In this document: piece after piece, positions 23,956 to 32,130 of the stretch
How positions within the stretch are numbered: position 1 is the stretch's first letter
How the letters are laid out: each line of letters opens with the position of its first letter
Assembly (NCBI RefSeq): GCF_029960815.1
Contig: NZ_JASBRE010000016.1
Coordinates: forward strand, 1 to 64,000
DNA from: Pseudomonas sp. AL03
GTDB lineage: Bacteria; Pseudomonadota; Gammaproteobacteria; Pseudomonadales; Pseudomonadaceae
Direction of reading: 5' to 3'
DNA length: 64,000 nucleotides
Made by a program: the position numbers and the translations under genes
Notes under the pieces: model-generated
Seen by the model: only the letters and a program-made list of their open reading frames with translations
Told to the model about the DNA's origin: nothing
Databases searched by the model: none

Positions 23956-25065
23956 ATGCAGACCGAGTTCCCCACACAGCCAAGTTACCGCACTCAGCGT
24001 GATCAATTCCTGGCCGCTGCGACCGCGGCCGGTGCGGCGCTGACCGAGTACCCGCATCCACTCAACGGGCCGTTCGGTGAGTCACTGAGCACCGATGTGG
24101 CGGTGCTTGGTGATCCGGGCGCGAAGCGTTTGCTAATTGCGCTGAGCGGCACTCACGGCGTTGAAGGCTTCTATGGTTCGGGATGTCAGATCAAGTGGTT
24201 GCAGGCGTTGGGCAAGCGTTCGTTGCCGGCCGATGTCGCGGTGGTGATGATCCACCTGATCAATCCCTGGGGCACTGCGTGGCTGCGTCGAGTCAACGAA
24301 GACAACATCGACCTGAATCGCAATCACCTGAACTTCGACCACGCATTGCCGGATAACCAAGCCTATGCAGCGCTGCATGAAATCTATGCGTGCACGGAGT
24401 TGCAAGGCCCTGAGCGTGATCGCGCCGATGCGTTGCTCAATGCGCAGATCGGCGAACACGGCTGGCCAGCGGTGATGTCGATTGTCGAGGGCGGCCAGCA
24501 CTGTCATCCCGATGGTTTGTTTTACGGCGGACGGGCACCGAGCTGGTCGAACCGTACGTTGCATCAGATCCTTCAAAAGCATGTCTCCCATGCCGAAGTG
24601 GCCATGTGTTTCGACTTGCACACCGGCGCCGGAGAGTATGGTCATCCGATGTTGCTGACCATTACCGAGGCTGCCTATCCGGCGCTTGCGGATGCGCAGG
24701 CCATTTACGGCCCGTGGCTCTACACGCTGCTGACCGGCGCCGACACGCTGAGCGAAACCGGTGTTGCGGCCACCGCCACCGGCTACACCTCGCAGGCGTT
24801 GATCAATGCGCTGCCGCACGTACGGTTGATGCCGTTTGTGATTGAGTGCGGGACGTATCCCGGCGCCGAGGTTCATCGTCACTTGCGCGACGATCACTGG
24901 CTGCACCTGCACGGCAATCCAAATGATGGCGTGGGGCGCGCGATAAAACTGAATCTGCTTGAGCAGTTCTATCCCGCTGACAGCGACTGGCAGGCGATGG
25001 TCTGGCTGCGTACCTGGCAGATATGGGAGCGGGCGTTGTCAGCGTTGCCGGCGATTTGTTCCTGA
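23956..25065 (+). CDS. DUF2817 family, M14-like zinc peptidase fold
   Basis: 369 residues from the ATG at 23956 (MQTEFPTQPSYRTQRDQF) with AAGAGG in front; the long frame back to 23551 is antisense to ggt. Likely zinc ligands are the HxxE of SGTHGVEGFYGSG and the His of FDLHTGAGEYG; DLNRNHLNFD resembles the substrate-binding Asn-Arg of carboxypeptidases. No signal peptide, so cytoplasmic. The substrate is not known. Divergent from ggt. Confidence 0.82.
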   Translation: MQTEFPTQPSYRTQRDQFLAAATAAGAALTEYPHPLNGPFGESLSTDVAVLGDPGAKRLLIALSGTHGVEGFYGSGCQIKWLQALGKRSLPADVAVVMIHLINPWGTAWLRRVNEDNIDLNRNHLNFDHALPDNQAYAALHEIYACTELQGPERDRADALLNAQIGEHGWPAVMSIVEGGQHCHPDGLFYGGRAPSWSNRTLHQILQKHVSHAEVAMCFDLHTGAGEYGHPMLLTITEAAYPALADAQAIYGPWLYTLLTGADTLSETGVAATATGYTSQALINALPHVRLMPFVIECGTYPGAEVHRHLRDDHWLHLHGNPNDGVGRAIKLNLLEQFYPADSDWQAMVWLRTWQIWERALSALPAICS

Positions 25066-25122
25066 TGCGACTTATTGGGTGGCTCGGCGCGCTGTTTATG
25101 CGGGGCACTTTTTTCGAGGCAT

Positions 25123-25156
25123 AAAAAAACGGCCTACCTTTCGGTAAGCCGTTTTT
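25123..25156. terminator. Bidirectional terminator between the DUF2817 gene and tRNA-Met
   Basis: Stem 25125-25138 (AAAAACGGCCTACC) with 25143-25156 (GGTAAGCCGTTTTT), one mismatch, a 4-nt loop, A and T runs on both sides. Confidence 0.88.
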
Positions 25157-25162
25157 AGTACT

Positions 25163-25239
25163 TGGTGGCTACACAGGGACTTGAACCCCGGACCCCAGCA
25201 TTATGAATGCTATGCTCTAACCAACTGAGCTATGTAGCC
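25163..25239 (-). tRNA. tRNA-Met (CAT), elongator type
   Basis: 77 nt on the minus strand including an encoded CCA. Acceptor arms GGCTACA and TGTAGCC pair, the D arm is AGCTCAGTTGGTTAGAGC, the anticodon loop reads TTCATAA (CAT), and the T arm is GGGGTTCAAGTCCC. The first acceptor pair is G-C, so it is not the initiator. Confidence 0.95.
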
Positions 25240-25250
25240 AAGTGGCGCGC

Positions 25251-25279
25251 ATTATTGGCTCGTAACGATGATGTGTCAA
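25251..25279 (-). promoter_or_regulatory. Sigma70 promoter of tRNA-Met
   Basis: On the minus strand TTGACA (25274-25279), a 17-bp spacer, then AATAAT (25251-25256), 12 bp before the mature tRNA 5' end. Confidence 0.75.
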
Positions 25280-25355
25280 GCGTAAATCTAAAATATTTCT
25301 CTACGCTTTCAACCGCTTATCCACCTGAGCCGAAAAAACGCGCCAGGGGAGGGCG

Positions 25356-27413
25356 TCAACTGAGCTGAAATCTCCCGGTATTGGCACTCAAGGCCTTGCT
25401 GCCTTGACTCAAGGTGTCCGCCGCCAGGTTCACCGCCCGCGCGCCTTCGAGCAAGCGTACCGCCGCCTGATCGACTTGCTGGATGTTGCCGCTGACTTCG
25501 TCGGCGGTGGTCGCTTGCTCGTCGACCGCTGTGGCGATCTGCGCCAGCGTGTCGGTAACGCTTTGCACGGCATCGGCAATTTCCCCCAACCGTTCGCCCA
25601 GGCCAGTGACGGCTTCAGCGTCGGATTGAGCCTGACCGCAGGCGGCTTCCATCAAGCTTACCGCTTCGTTCACTGTGTTGCGCAAGCTGTCGACTGTGCC
25701 GGCAATCTGCGCGGTGGAGGACTGGGTGCGTTGTGACAGGCTGCGCACTTCGTCGGCCACCACCGCAAAACCGCGACCTTGCTCACCCGCGCGAGCGGCC
25801 TCGATGGCGGCGTTAAGTGCCAACAGATTCGTCTGCTCGGCAACCCCGCGAATGGTGTCCACCACCAATTGAATCTGCTGCCCCTGCTCACTGACCCGAC
25901 CCAGTGCTGCGGCGGTGTCGTTCAAGCGCTGATTGAGTTGCTGAATGCTTGCCGTCGTGCGCTGGCTGTCACGGCTGCTGTCGGCGGCGATGCGCTGGGT
26001 GTGCTGAGCGCTGCCGGAGGCCTGCTCGCAACTCTGGGCAACCCCTTGCGAGGTGGCGGCCAATTGTGTGGCGGCCGCGGCGATCTGGCTGATCTGCAAC
26101 TGCTGAGCTTCGACTTCCCCCAAGGCACCGCTGGAGTGATGGTTGAGGGTGCGCACCGCGTTGCTCAGCTGCAAGGTTTCATGATCGACCCCCAGCAGAC
26201 TATTGCGCAGCTGCACTACCGCAACATTGAGGGCGGTGCTGATGGCGGCCAGTTCGTCGCGGCCCTGCACCGGTACTTGAAGGCTCAGATTGCCGTCACG
26301 CAAGGCTTCGGCCAGCAGGGTGATGCCGCTGGCGCTGCGACGGATCGAGGCCTGCAAGCAGATGAACAGGTACAGCGCGGCCAAGAGCAGACAGCCAAAA
26401 ATTGTCGCGACGAGGATGAACTGGCGAATGGCCGAACCGTGGTAGTAATCCAGACGCTGATCCAGCGACACCAGCGACTGCTGACGCAACGAAGCGAAAT
26501 CGGAGAGCAGGGCGTCGAGATTGCGTTCGAACTCTTCCGGCTTGAGCTTGATGCTGCCGCCGAACACGCCGTCATCGAGGGCTTTCAACGCGGCGTCCAG
26601 GTGCTTGAGGCTGTCATGGTATTGCCCGGACCAGGCTTGCAACGCGCTGGGCAGCCGCGCCTCCAGCAGGCTCGCGGTTTTGACAAGCTGCTCCCTGGCA
26701 TCGCCGATGCGGCTGCGCAAGTCGCGCAATTGCAGACGGCGTTGCAGAGTGAACTGTCCAGACACCACTGATGCCTGACCGACGCTGGCAAGGCGGCCGA
26801 CTCGTTCAATCAGGTCGGGTGCGTGCTGCGTGGAAATCTGGGTCAGCAGATAAGTTTCCAGCCACGGCGCGAGGGTCAGGCGAGTATCCATGGCGATCTG
26901 CTCGCGCAAGGCTTGCAGGGCACTTAAGGCATTGGTGAACCGATCGTAACCGTCCGGCCACCAACCGACGCTGCTCAGGCTTTTCGAGTCCAGGCCGTTG
27001 AGGGTGGTTTGCAGGGTTTGATAACGGGCCAGGGTTTCGCCCTCGGCGCCTTCGGTTTGCAGCGCGTTGCCGAGGTCCGAGGTGGCTTGGGCGAGGGCTG
27101 GCTGAACCGCATCGAACGCGGCCATCGCCGCGATAGTCGCTGGCGTCGGCTGGCGATTGGTTTCTGTGGCGCGCCAGCGAGCCGCGCGGTCACGCTGGGC
27201 GGCGAGCAGGTTATCGAGAGCATCCAGGGCAAGCAGTTGCCGAACCCCGGCACGTTCGCCGGAGATCAGGTTCAGTTTGTCGCGATAGTCCTGACCGATC
27301 ATCCACAGACTGCCCGTCAGCGGCAGGATAAACAGCAGGAACAACAGCTGAAATTTGCGTGCGAAGCCAAAACGCCCCAGCAACCCGATCCCCGGTGATA
27401 AAAAAGCCTGCAT
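25356..27413 (-). CDS. Membrane methyl-accepting chemotaxis protein
   Basis: 685 residues from the ATG at 27413 (MQAFLSPGIGLLGRF) with AGGAG 9 nt upstream. First transmembrane segment at about 21-40, then a long helical periplasmic sensor (about 45-325), a second membrane segment near 330-355 (FILVATIFGCLLLAALYLFICL), HAMP, and a signalling domain whose tip EQTNLLALNAAIEAARAGEQ is near 560. The sensor is large and Leu/Gln-rich, possibly a double four-helix type. The ligand is unknown. Confidence 0.9.
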   Translation of the reverse strand: MQAFLSPGIGLLGRFGFARKFQLLFLLFILPLTGSLWMIGQDYRDKLNLISGERAGVRQLLALDALDNLLAAQRDRAARWRATETNRQPTPATIAAMAAFDAVQPALAQATSDLGNALQTEGAEGETLARYQTLQTTLNGLDSKSLSSVGWWPDGYDRFTNALSALQALREQIAMDTRLTLAPWLETYLLTQISTQHAPDLIERVGRLASVGQASVVSGQFTLQRRLQLRDLRSRIGDAREQLVKTASLLEARLPSALQAWSGQYHDSLKHLDAALKALDDGVFGGSIKLKPEEFERNLDALLSDFASLRQQSLVSLDQRLDYYHGSAIRQFILVATIFGCLLLAALYLFICLQASIRRSASGITLLAEALRDGNLSLQVPVQGRDELAAISTALNVAVVQLRNSLLGVDHETLQLSNAVRTLNHHSSGALGEVEAQQLQISQIAAAATQLAATSQGVAQSCEQASGSAQHTQRIAADSSRDSQRTTASIQQLNQRLNDTAAALGRVSEQGQQIQLVVDTIRGVAEQTNLLALNAAIEAARAGEQGRGFAVVADEVRSLSQRTQSSTAQIAGTVDSLRNTVNEAVSLMEAACGQAQSDAEAVTGLGERLGEIADAVQSVTDTLAQIATAVDEQATTADEVSGNIQQVDQAAVRLLEGARAVNLAADTLSQGSKALSANTGRFQLS

Positions 27414-27745
27414 GCCCCAAAACTCCTCTGGACACCACGCACCATCGGCGTGCGTCGAGACCGTTGCGGCCGCGACGTGTGCCCTTATAAAAGGCCTCGA
27501 AAGTTCACCCTCGTCAGCTCTGTAGGCCGACTCTGTGGCGAAACTTCCCATTCTCGGTCCCCTTTGTAAGGGGCCGCGGTGAAGCGGATTACAGAGGCAA
27601 GATTCAGACCATGGCGTTGCGCTATCACCTTTTGAGCGATGAAAGCCGAGGTCGTTAGCAGGCTAAGGGGATGGCGCTGATGCACTGAAAAATGGCACAT
27701 TGACGCACCTGCCTGTGTGCACCCATCTGTTGTACGGAAACTCTT
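27414..27745. other. 332-bp intergenic region between the chemoreceptor and the fsr-like gene
   Basis: No credible gene. It must hold the divergent promoters of the two neighbours. One hairpin stands out at 27556-27575: GG(T)CCCCTT pairs with AAGGGGCC with a bulged T and a TGT loop. Nothing else stands out. Confidence 0.5.
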
Positions 27746-28963
27746 ATGGCTATCAGCAATGCCCGGACTGGCACAGTGCCGGCATCCGCGACTTCACAAA
27801 GCAGCCCTTTGGTCATGCGCATTATTGGCGCGGTGGCGCTGGCGCATTTGATCAACGACCTGATCCAGTCGGTGCTGCCGTCGATCTATCCGATGCTCAA
27901 GGCCAACTATGGCCTGACCTTCACCCAGGTTGGCTTGATCACTTTGACGTTCCAGCTGACGGCTTCGCTGTTGCAGCCGTGGGTGGGTTATCACACCGAT
28001 CGGCACCCTAAACCCTGGCTACTACCGGCCGGGACAGTCTGCACGTTGATCGGCATTCTGATGATGTCAGTGGTGGGCAGCTTTCCGATGATACTGCTGG
28101 CGGCCGGGTTGATCGGTATCGGCTCCTCGACCTTTCACCCGGAAGCTTCTCGCGTGGCGCGGCTGGCTTCGGGTGGGCGCTTCGGGTTGGCGCAATCGAC
28201 CTTTCAGGTCGGTGGTAATGCGGGCTCGGCCTTTGGGCCGTTGCTCGCCGCAGCGATTGTCATTCCTTACGGTCAGGGCCATGTGGCCTGGTTCAGTTTG
28301 TTCGCCGTGTTTGCGCTGTTCGTGCTCTATCGGATTAGCCGTTGGTACGCCCACCACTTGAGCCTGTTCAAGCTTAAGCAAGGTCAGGCGGCGACTCACG
28401 GCTTATCGAAACGTCGGGTGATCAGTGCGTTGGTGGTGCTCGGATTGCTGGTGTTCTCCAAGTATTTCTACATGGCCAGTTTTACCAGTTACTTCACGTT
28501 CTACCTGATCGAGAAATTCGACCTGTCGGTGGCCAGTTCGCAGCTGCACCTGTTCCTGTTTCTCGGAGCGGTGGCGGCGGGGACTTTCTTCGGTGGACCG
28601 ATTGGCGACAAGATCGGGCGCAAGGCGGTGATCTGGTTCTCGATTCTCGGCGTCGCACCGTTCACCCTGTTGCTGCCCCACGTGGACCTGTTCTGGACCA
28701 GTGTGTTGAGCGTGGTGATCGGTTTCATTCTGGCCTCGGCGTTCTCTGCCATTGTGGTCTACGCCCAGGAACTGGTGCCGGGTAACGTCGGGATGATTGC
28801 CGGGGTGTTCTTTGGCCTGATGTTCGGCTTCGGCGGGATTGGCGCAGCGTTGCTCGGGCATCTGGCGGATATCCACGGTATCGAATACGTGTACTTCCTG
28901 TGTTCGTTCTTGCCGTTGTTCGGGGTGTTGGCGATCTTCTTGCCACGGACCAAAAAAGTCTGA
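27746..28963 (+). CDS. fsr: Fosmidomycin-resistance-type MFS efflux pump
   Basis: 405 residues, twelve transmembrane segments. The N-terminal half (LAHLINDLIQSVLPSIYPMLKANYGLTFTQVGLITLTFQLTASLLQPWVGYHTDR) and GIGSSTFHPEASRVARLASGGRFGLAQSTFQVGGNAGSAFGP are characteristic of Fsr proteins, which expel fosmidomycin and related compounds. The natural substrate is not known. Single-gene unit. Confidence 0.87.
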   Translation: MAISNARTGTVPASATSQSSPLVMRIIGAVALAHLINDLIQSVLPSIYPMLKANYGLTFTQVGLITLTFQLTASLLQPWVGYHTDRHPKPWLLPAGTVCTLIGILMMSVVGSFPMILLAAGLIGIGSSTFHPEASRVARLASGGRFGLAQSTFQVGGNAGSAFGPLLAAAIVIPYGQGHVAWFSLFAVFALFVLYRISRWYAHHLSLFKLKQGQAATHGLSKRRVISALVVLGLLVFSKYFYMASFTSYFTFYLIEKFDLSVASSQLHLFLFLGAVAAGTFFGGPIGDKIGRKAVIWFSILGVAPFTLLLPHVDLFWTSVLSVVIGFILASAFSAIVVYAQELVPGNVGMIAGVFFGLMFGFGGIGAALLGHLADIHGIEYVYFLCSFLPLFGVLAIFLPRTKKV

Positions 28964-29050
28964 CCCGGACCGACCGGTATAGAAACGAGTAATGTTGAAA
29001 CGGGCGTCAACAGCCGTGATGCCCTATGCGCAAATCACTGGGTTACAGGC

Positions 29051-29896
29051 TCAGGAACTGCTGTTGCGGAAACTGCCGGGTGTGATGCCGACTACTTTTT
29101 TGAAGGCTCGGGTCATGTGGCTTTGATCGAAGAAGCCGCAAGTGAATGACGCTTCTGCGAGACTGGACCCGGTGCGCAGCAGTTTTTGGACCTGGGCGAT
29201 TCTTTTCTGGATTTGAAAGCTGTGGGGGGAGACGCCAACGCTTTTTTTGAACACCCGGATCAGGTAAAGAGGGTCAAGGTTCACCAATTGCGCCAGTTCA
29301 TCCAGAGACAGATGTTTGTCGAACTCGTCTTCGAGCTTCCTCTTGATCTTTTGCACTGCGTGCTGCTCAGCCGCACTGACTGGTTCGATGGGCGCTCCGC
29401 TGCGCTCGAAGACCTGCGTCACCAGATCCAGCAGGATAGTTTCCCGTTCAAGGCTGGAGGGGGATTTTTCAATGATTTGATGTTGATGCAGAAAGGTCCG
29501 GGCGAAGTCGGGGGCCTGGCTCAGAGCTGTTTGAAAAAGATGAATATGATCGTCTGAAAAACGCCCTTGGAACACCATCCGATTGACCCATTCGGGGTCG
29601 ATATAGAGCATTCGATACATCCAGCCCTCATCATGGCCTGGCAAGCCGTCGTGGATCTCCCCGGGGGTAATGGTGACCACACTGCCAGCGACCCCCATGT
29701 AGTAACTGCCGCGATAAAAAAGTTTTTCGACACCGCTACTTATAACGCCGATAGCGTATCGGTCATGTGAATGTCGGCCGAAAGATTGAGTGCTGTAACG
29801 CGCAGATAGCAACTCACAGTCGCCTTCGGGTATACGCCAGAATTGAACAAAGTCCTTGTCTTTTTGAGGGGCTTTGTTGCGGCGATTCTCGTCCAT
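29051..29896 (-). CDS. AraC-family regulator, divergent from the N-hydroxylase cluster
   Basis: 281 residues from the ATG at 29896 (MDENRRNKAPQKDKDF); a GTG at 29950 would add 18 hydrophobic residues and is less likely. An N-terminal AraC-binding (cupin) domain (GRHSHDRYAIGVISSGVEKLFYRGS...TITPGEIHDG) and a C-terminal double HTH ending FFDQSHMTRAFKKVVGITPGSF. It is built like the AraC regulator at 18155-18964, including HDxYAIG and the Y-R-M-x-Y-I segment. It reads away from the GST-led cluster 83 bp away, which it most likely controls (inference). Confidence 0.88.
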   Translation of the reverse strand: MDENRRNKAPQKDKDFVQFWRIPEGDCELLSARYSTQSFGRHSHDRYAIGVISSGVEKLFYRGSYYMGVAGSVVTITPGEIHDGLPGHDEGWMYRMLYIDPEWVNRMVFQGRFSDDHIHLFQTALSQAPDFARTFLHQHQIIEKSPSSLERETILLDLVTQVFERSGAPIEPVSAAEQHAVQKIKRKLEDEFDKHLSLDELAQLVNLDPLYLIRVFKKSVGVSPHSFQIQKRIAQVQKLLRTGSSLAEASFTCGFFDQSHMTRAFKKVVGITPGSFRNSSS

Positions 29897-29916
29897 GAAT
29901 TGTCCAGTTTTGTGCA

Positions 29917-29948
29917 ATACGTATGAAAAAAAGGCCGCTAAATTTAGC
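29917..29948. promoter_or_regulatory. Palindromes in the AraC/GST divergent promoter region
   Basis: Two perfect palindromes lie in the 83-bp intergenic region: ATACGTAT (29917-29924) and GCTAAATTTAGC (29937-29948). They are candidate operator or promoter elements. Confidence 0.4.
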
Positions 29949-29979
29949 ACCTATTTCATAACACAAGCTAGGGGATGCG

Positions 29980-30603
29980 ATGTCTACAAAACTGGTAGTT
30001 GGGGATTTTAATAAGTCTTCATGGTCCTTTCGTGCGTGGCTGGTGCTTGTGACAGCGGATGTCGCATTTGAAACCCTTCAGATCAAACTGGAACAAAGCG
30101 ACACCCGCCAGCGCATTCTGGAGCACTCGCCTTCCGGCAAGGTGCCGGCGCTGCTGCTTGATGATGTCGTCATCAACGACAGCCTGGCCATCAGCGAATA
30201 CATTGCCGGCACATATCCGGCCGCCAACCTTTGGCCTCAAGATTCACGGGTCAAGGCCCTGGCACGAGCCGCTGCGGCAGAGATGCACTCCGGTTTCACC
30301 CACCTGCGCACGCAGATGTCGTTTGGCCTGAACACCGGTGACATCCCAGAAAGCCTAACCGCCGAGACCCGAGAGGAAATCATGCGGGTATTCGCTATCT
30401 GGAATCAGCTCCGTGAGGTGAGTGGTTCAACACAGTTCCTCTGCGGTGACTTCGGCATTGTTGATGCGATGTTTGTTCCAGTGGTGTTCCGCTTCCGTCG
30501 TTATGGTATTGCCATCCCTGCACAACTGCAGGGCTATGTCGAAAACATTCTGGGTTATGCACCGGTACAACAATGGTTGAAGTTGGCCGCGCAAGAAGTT
30601 TAA
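29980..30603 (+). CDS. Glutathione S-transferase family protein
   Basis: 207 residues. The N-terminal thioredoxin-fold domain holds GDFNKSSWSFRAWLVL, with the Ser/Trp region that normally binds the glutathione thiol, cis-Pro in GKVPALLLDD, and DSLAISEYIA with the Glu-Ser gamma-glutamyl contact. The C-terminal domain is all-helical. RBS AGGGGA precedes the start. It leads the N-hydroxylase cluster, 129 bp before the monooxygenase with hairpins between them, so it may detoxify or isomerise an intermediate (inference). Confidence 0.85.
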   Translation: MSTKLVVGDFNKSSWSFRAWLVLVTADVAFETLQIKLEQSDTRQRILEHSPSGKVPALLLDDVVINDSLAISEYIAGTYPAANLWPQDSRVKALARAAAAEMHSGFTHLRTQMSFGLNTGDIPESLTAETREEIMRVFAIWNQLREVSGSTQFLCGDFGIVDAMFVPVVFRFRRYGIAIPAQLQGYVENILGYAPVQQWLKLAAQEV

Positions 30604-30656
30604 AGAGCTGTGTTGCTGATAACTACTAAAGCCAATTAAAAATTAGTTGTTTTTTT

Positions 30657-30703
30657 GACTCGTGGCAGAAAAGACCTTTGGTGCTTTTCTGCTTTGTCGA
30701 GTC
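30657..30703 (+). promoter_or_regulatory. Long two-part hairpin in the monooxygenase leader
   Basis: Outer arms GACTCG (30657-30662) and CGAGTC (30698-30703) enclose an inner stem GCAGAAAAGACC (30665-30676) with GGT-G-CTTTTCTGC (30680-30692). It follows a smaller AACTA...TAGTT stem ending in a seven-T run. It lies 30 bp before the monooxygenase start and may attenuate or process the mRNA between the GST gene and the rest of the cluster. Confidence 0.5.
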
Positions 30704-30732
30704 TGATATTTGTTGCAAGGTGGGGAGAAGTT

Positions 30733-32076
30733 ATGAGCGTTCATAAAGTTAATGCCAGGGATTCGGGACGTGACGGACAAGTCTATGATGTAATCGGAAT
30801 AGGTTTCGGGCCGGCTAATATCGCATTGGCCATTGCTTTGGAAGAATTGGAGTTTGCCGGGACGCGACTATTTCTTGAGCGCCATTCCAGTACGAAATGG
30901 CAACCGGAGATGATGCTGTCGGGCAGCGATATTCAGAATCATCCGAGCCGCGACCTGGTGACCCCGCGCAACCCTCGTAGCCGCTACACCTTCACCAATT
31001 TCCTGTTCGAAAATGATCGGCTTTTTGAGCACCTAAACCTAGGTCTGGAGTTTCCCCTACGCAGCGAATTCGCGGAGTACGTGCGCTGGGTTGCGGGTTT
31101 CTTTGCCAAGGATGTGGCTTACAGCCAGGCGGTGACGACCATTCAGGTGGACCCTTTAAGCAACCTGTATTGCGTGACTACTCAGGCCGGAAATCAGTTT
31201 TTTGCCCGTTCGCTGGTGCTCGCACCGGGTCGTACGCCGGTGATCCCGCAAGTGTTCGCAGACTGCGCCCCGGATCAGGTTTTCCATCTGACCCAGTACC
31301 TCGGGCGTTTGGCACAACTGGCCCAACAGCGCGAGCTGAAAAGGGTCGCGGTGGTCGGCGGCAGTCAGAGTGCGATCGAGATCATGCTGCACCTGCGCCA
31401 TAGCTACCCGCAACTGGAAATCATCAACGTGCAGCGCGGCTATGGTTTCCGCCTCAAGGACACCAGCCAGTTCAGCGAGCACGTGTACTTTCCGTCCTTT
31501 GTCGACGAGTACTACAACAGCTCCGCCGAGGCGAAAAAGAACATCAACCGCCACCTGCATTACACCAACTATTCCGCTGCCGACGCCGACGTGATCGCAG
31601 AGTTGTATGTGGGGATGTATGAAGACAAGTTGCAGGGTAAAAACAGGATTACGATCAAGAACTTCAGCGAAATCCAGCATTGCACACCCACGGCGCAGGG
31701 CTATTCGTTGACGGTACTCGACACTCAAGGCCAAACCGCCGAACAACTGCCTGACCTCGACGCTGTCGTGCTAGCCACGGGGTTCCGCAACCTGGGCACG
31801 GGCGCACAGGACGAGCGTTTCCCAATCATTCTGCAAGACCTTGCCGAAAGCCTGGACTGTGATGCCCAGGGCGTGATTCGCATCGGTCGCGATTATCGCC
31901 TGTCTGCGCGCAAGGGTTGCAGCTTGCCAGCCCTTTACCTCAATGGCTTGTGCGAGTCGTCCCACGGCTACGGCGATGCCGGCTCCTTCAGCCTGTTGTC
32001 TTTGCGTGCCCGAGATATTTTCAGTTCGTTGAGCGAGCAACTGGGGCTGGAAGAGGGCGCAGAAAAAATAGCCTGA
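30733..32076 (+). CDS. SidA/IucD/PvdA-family flavin-dependent N-hydroxylase
   Basis: 447 residues from the ATG at 30733, with GGGGAGAAG in front. Two Rossmann motifs: FAD-binding GIGFGPANIALAIA at about 21-34 and NADPH-binding VAVVGGSQSAIEI at about 206-218; then HYTNYSAADAD and the C-terminal GLCESSHGYGDAGSFSLLSLRARDI, as in PvdA and IucD. The family hydroxylates the terminal amine of ornithine, lysine or a diamine. The substrate-loop FLKDLVS of PvdA/IucD reads PSRDLVT here, so the substrate may differ. A diaminobutyrate-type aminotransferase and an exporter follow; no synthetase is nearby. Confidence 0.85.
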   Translation: MSVHKVNARDSGRDGQVYDVIGIGFGPANIALAIALEELEFAGTRLFLERHSSTKWQPEMMLSGSDIQNHPSRDLVTPRNPRSRYTFTNFLFENDRLFEHLNLGLEFPLRSEFAEYVRWVAGFFAKDVAYSQAVTTIQVDPLSNLYCVTTQAGNQFFARSLVLAPGRTPVIPQVFADCAPDQVFHLTQYLGRLAQLAQQRELKRVAVVGGSQSAIEIMLHLRHSYPQLEIINVQRGYGFRLKDTSQFSEHVYFPSFVDEYYNSSAEAKKNINRHLHYTNYSAADADVIAELYVGMYEDKLQGKNRITIKNFSEIQHCTPTAQGYSLTVLDTQGQTAEQLPDLDAVVLATGFRNLGTGAQDERFPIILQDLAESLDCDAQGVIRIGRDYRLSARKGCSLPALYLNGLCESSHGYGDAGSFSLLSLRARDIFSSLSEQLGLEEGAEKIA

Positions 32077-32130
32077 GTCGCGATTGAATCGAACGCTGAA
32101 CCTCGACCCCCTTACATGAGTAGGCAGTAA

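Noticed and set aside
25163..25239. tRNA-Met as an integration site of a genomic island
   Set aside because: No integrase gene lies next to it and no duplicated tRNA 3' end was found in the neighbouring sequence.
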